A DNA stretch of 16,291 bases from Parvularcula sp964484475 (GTDB lineage: Bacteria; Pseudomonadota; Alphaproteobacteria; Caulobacterales; Parvularculaceae): positions 1 through 16,291 of the forward strand of contig CAZAFU010000061.1 of NCBI GenBank assembly GCA_964484475.1, in the 5' to 3' direction. The position numbers and the translations under genes are program-made. The notes beneath the pieces were generated by a model. The model was not told where the DNA came from. It saw nothing but the letters and a program-made list of their open reading frames with translations, and ran no database searches. Below are positions 14,435-16,291 of this stretch, one piece after another. Position 1 is the first letter of the stretch, and every line of letters starts with the position of its first letter.

Positions 14435-15601
14435 ATGCACGGGAGAAGAAAGCTGCTGGATGTTCTCTCGGATCTGCGCAACCGGATCTTCGCATCGCCC
14501 CGCTTCCAGAATGCCGCCGCAGCGATCCCCGGGGTCCGGCGCATCGCCGACAGGCGTGCCGCCCAGCTCTTCGACCTGACCGCAGGCTTCGTCTATTCCC
14601 AGATCCTCTACGCACTCGTGGAACTCGACTGGTTCGAACGCCTGAGGGACGGTCCCGCCCCCGTGCCCGCCCTCGCGGAGGAGGGGCAGCTCAGCCGGGA
14701 GGCGACGCTGCGTCTCGCCAAGGCGGCGGCGGCCCTCGGGCTCGTCGAGCTGCGCTCGGGGGACCGGGTCGCGCTCGGGGGGCAGGGCGCGGCGCTTCTG
14801 GGCAACCCTTCGGTTTTCGAGATGGTGCGCCACCACCGCATCCTGTTCGAAGACCTCAGCGATCCGGTCGGCCTGCTGCGTGCGCCAAAGGGACAGAGCC
14901 GTCTTGCCCGATACTGGGGCTATGCCCGCGAGGCGGAGGATGCCCGGGAACTCGGGCGGGGGCTGACCTCGAGCTACTCGTCCCTGATGGCGGCGACCCA
15001 GGGGTTCATCGCACGGGACATCCTCGCGGCGCACCGGATCGACGGCTACCGCCACATTCTCGATGTGGGGGGCGGGGAGGGGGCCTTCCTGATCGAGGCG
15101 GCCAGGCAGGCAAGGCAGGCCAGTCTCACCCTTTTCGATCTTCCGTCCGTGGCTGCGGTGGCGGAGGAGCGATTCGGCGCCGCCGGGCTCGAGACCAGGG
15201 CCCGTGCGGTCGGCGGCAGCTTCAAGACCGACCCGCTGCCAGGCGGTGCCGACCTTCTCACGCTTGTTCGGGTCCTGCATGACCACGACCGGGACGTTGC
15301 CGAAGGGCTCCTGAAGAAGGCTTTCGACGCCCTCGAGCCCGGGGGCACCCTCCTCGTGGCCGAACCCATGGCCGCCACGGCGGGCGCGGCCGCCATGGGA
15401 GACGCCTATTTCGGCATTTATCTCTGGGCGATGGGTACGGGAGAGCCGCGCTCGCGGACAGAACTTCGCCGGATGATCGAGGGCGCAGGTTTTTCCCGAG
15501 TGCGCCCCGTCGCCACCCGGCGCCCGATGCTCATGCAGCTGATTCTGGCCGAGAAAAGGGCTGTCACGACAAACTTACGCGAACATGTACTTCCCGATTG
15601 A
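14435..15601 (+). CDS. crtF: Carotenoid O-methyltransferase (CrtF)
   Basis: A 388-residue S-adenosylmethionine-dependent O-methyltransferase that methylates the hydroxyl made by CrtC (demethylspheroidene or hydroxyspirilloxanthin type). An N-terminal winged-helix dimerisation region (about 40-130) precedes the SAM-binding motif ILDVGGGEGAFLIEAAR (D210 with Gly-rich loop 211-216). Then come the LFDLPSVAAVA motif and VLHDHDRDVAEGLLKKAF, with the likely catalytic base H282. The LEPGGTLLVAEPM segment follows. Start ATG 14435 has only a weak GGTGG upstream. It is divergent from crtD, with the PpsR operator between them. The stop lies 30 nt before the upstream bchC ATG, inside the bchC promoter, whose -35 overlaps the end of crtF. 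Confidence 0.95.
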   Translation: MHGRRKLLDVLSDLRNRIFASPRFQNAAAAIPGVRRIADRRAAQLFDLTAGFVYSQILYALVELDWFERLRDGPAPVPALAEEGQLSREATLRLAKAAAALGLVELRSGDRVALGGQGAALLGNPSVFEMVRHHRILFEDLSDPVGLLRAPKGQSRLARYWGYAREAEDARELGRGLTSSYSSLMAATQGFIARDILAAHRIDGYRHILDVGGGEGAFLIEAARQARQASLTLFDLPSVAAVAEERFGAAGLETRARAVGGSFKTDPLPGGADLLTLVRVLHDHDRDVAEGLLKKAFDALEPGGTLLVAEPMAATAGAAAMGDAYFGIYLWAMGTGEPRSRTELRRMIEGAGFSRVRPVATRRPMLMQLILAEKRAVTTNLREHVLPD

Positions 15602-15625
15602 CAGCTTTCTGTGTCTATCTAGAAT
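15598..15625 (+). promoter_or_regulatory. Sigma70-type promoter of bchC
   Basis: TTGACA (15598-15603), a 16-bp spacer and TAGAAT (15620-15625) match the -35 and -10 consensus at 11 of 12 positions. The -35 includes the last bases of crtF. A start about 7 nt after the -10 would fall near 15632. This is the clearest promoter in the window; the conserved bchC promoter in purple bacteria is repressed by CrtJ/PpsR. Confidence 0.8.
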
Positions 15626-15629
15626 GACA
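15612..15629. promoter_or_regulatory. PpsR operator over the bchC promoter
   Basis: TGTCTATCTAGAATGACA is a perfect TGT-N12-ACA palindrome that covers the whole -10 hexamer TAGAAT and begins 8 nt after the -35. A bound PpsR would exclude RNA polymerase. It is the second perfect copy of the motif in the window. Confidence 0.88.
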
Positions 15630-15631
15630 CC

Positions 15632-16291
15632 ATGGATATCGTCCCCACCAGCGAAGCTCTGCAGGAAGGCCCGGGCCGCAGCTTCGACGCGTCGGTGATG
15701 CCGGCGCTCCAAGCCGATGCGGTCGTCCTTGACGGCAACAGCGGCGTCCAGCTCGAGCGGCTCGCCCTGCGTTCACCACGGGACGGTGAGGTCATCATCG
15801 AGACGGAAGCCTCGAGCATCAGCACCGGGACGGAAAAGCTTTTCTGGTCCGGGGACATGCCCCCCTTCCCGGGTATGGGCTATCCGCTGGTTCCCGGTTA
15901 CGAAACCGTCGGCAGGGTCGTCTGGGCAGAGCCGGGCTCGGAGCTTCTCGGCAGCCGGGTCTTCGTTCCGGGTGCCCATGGTTTCGAGACCATGCGCTCG
16001 CTCTTCGGCGGCGCGGCCTCGCGCCTCGTGGCGCCGGCTGACAAGCTTTACGAGATCGGCGAACTGCCGAAGGAGGAGGCTCTCCTCCTCTCCCTCGCCG
16101 CGACAGCCTACCACGCCATCGAAAGCGGGGACTTCCCCGATCTCATCGTCGGTTTCGGGCCCCTAGGGCGCCTCCTGTTCAGGATCGCAAGGGCGTTGGG
16201 AGCGGCCGCACCGACGGTCTGGGAAAACAACCCTGCCCGGCAGGAAGCCGAAGGGATCGTCGCGCTCACCGCGGAGACCGACAGCGTCCGC
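15632..16291 (+). CDS. bchC: 3-hydroxyethyl bacteriochlorophyllide a dehydrogenase (BchC), 5' part
   Basis: The frame is open from ATG 15632 to the window edge (220 residues) and is truncated at the 3' end. BchC is an alcohol-dehydrogenase-family enzyme that oxidises the 3-hydroxyethyl group of the bacteriochlorin to acetyl. Diagnostic blocks are SSISTGTEKLFWSGDMPPFP, GMGYPLVPGYETVGRVVW, RSLFGGAASRLVAPADK, and LLSLAATAYHAIE leading into the nucleotide-binding loop IVGFGPLGRL. Known BchC proteins begin close to the AVVLDG segment, matching the in-frame ATG at 15698 rather than ATG 15632. The predicted transcription start near 15632 argues for 15698 as well, unless the mRNA is leaderless. The gene usually leads bchXYZ and puf. 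Confidence 0.95.
   Translation, partial: MDIVPTSEALQEGPGRSFDASVMPALQADAVVLDGNSGVQLERLALRSPRDGEVIIETEASSISTGTEKLFWSGDMPPFPGMGYPLVPGYETVGRVVWAEPGSELLGSRVFVPGAHGFETMRSLFGGAASRLVAPADKLYEIGELPKEEALLLSLAATAYHAIESGDFPDLIVGFGPLGRLLFRIARALGAAAPTVWENNPARQEAEGIVALTAETDSVR

Overview
This window is the interior of a photosynthesis gene cluster (PGC) from a high-GC anoxygenic phototrophic proteobacterium. The purple-bacterial bacteriochlorophyll genes (bchG, bchP, bchI, bchD, bchO, bchC) are interleaved with spheroidene/spirilloxanthin-type carotenoid genes (crtC, crtD, crtF) and the redox/light repressor pair ppaA/aerR and ppsR. An alphaproteobacterium is most likely, perhaps an aerobic anoxygenic phototroph of the Sphingomonadales type. 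That placement is inferred from gene order and content, not proven by the sequence.

Layout, left to right. (1) Positions 1-1628: the 3' end of a PpaA/AerR-like B12-binding regulator, then ppsR. (2) 1681-5938: a compact co-directional run bchG, bch2 (PucC-like carrier), bchP, tspO and a 95-residue membrane protein. This run covers late steps of bacteriochlorophyll assembly plus a tetrapyrrole-binding regulator. (3) 6118-6759: a c-type cytochrome lipoprotein with an acidic repeat linker, closed by a strong intrinsic terminator. (4) 6862-11939: bchI, bchD, bchO, a DUF3422 membrane protein and a 42-residue single-pass protein, all overlapping or 2 nt apart and apparently one translationally coupled operon. 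(5) 11936-14295 on the minus strand: crtD then crtC, convergent with operon 4, their stop codons sharing CTAG. (6) 14435 to the end, plus strand: crtF, divergent from crtD, then the 5' part of bchC, which normally heads a bchCXYZ-puf superoperon.

Regulation can be read directly. Perfect TGT-N12-ACA palindromes (the CrtJ/PpsR target) lie midway between crtD and crtF and over the -10 of a near-consensus promoter for bchC. A one-base-degenerate copy precedes bchG. The repressor encoded at the left end therefore probably controls the pigment genes in this same window.

The genes jointly insert Mg into protoporphyrin (BchI/BchD; BchH is outside), convert the chlorin ring (BchC), esterify and reduce the phytyl tail (BchG, BchP), and build methoxylated carotenoids (CrtC, CrtD, CrtF). 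The least explained parts are the DUF3422/42-residue pair at the end of the Mg-chelatase operon, the 95-residue protein behind tspO, and the lipoprotein cytochrome. No rRNA, tRNA, CRISPR or insertion sequence was seen. No gene-free stretch exceeds 300 bases; the longest is 5939-6117.
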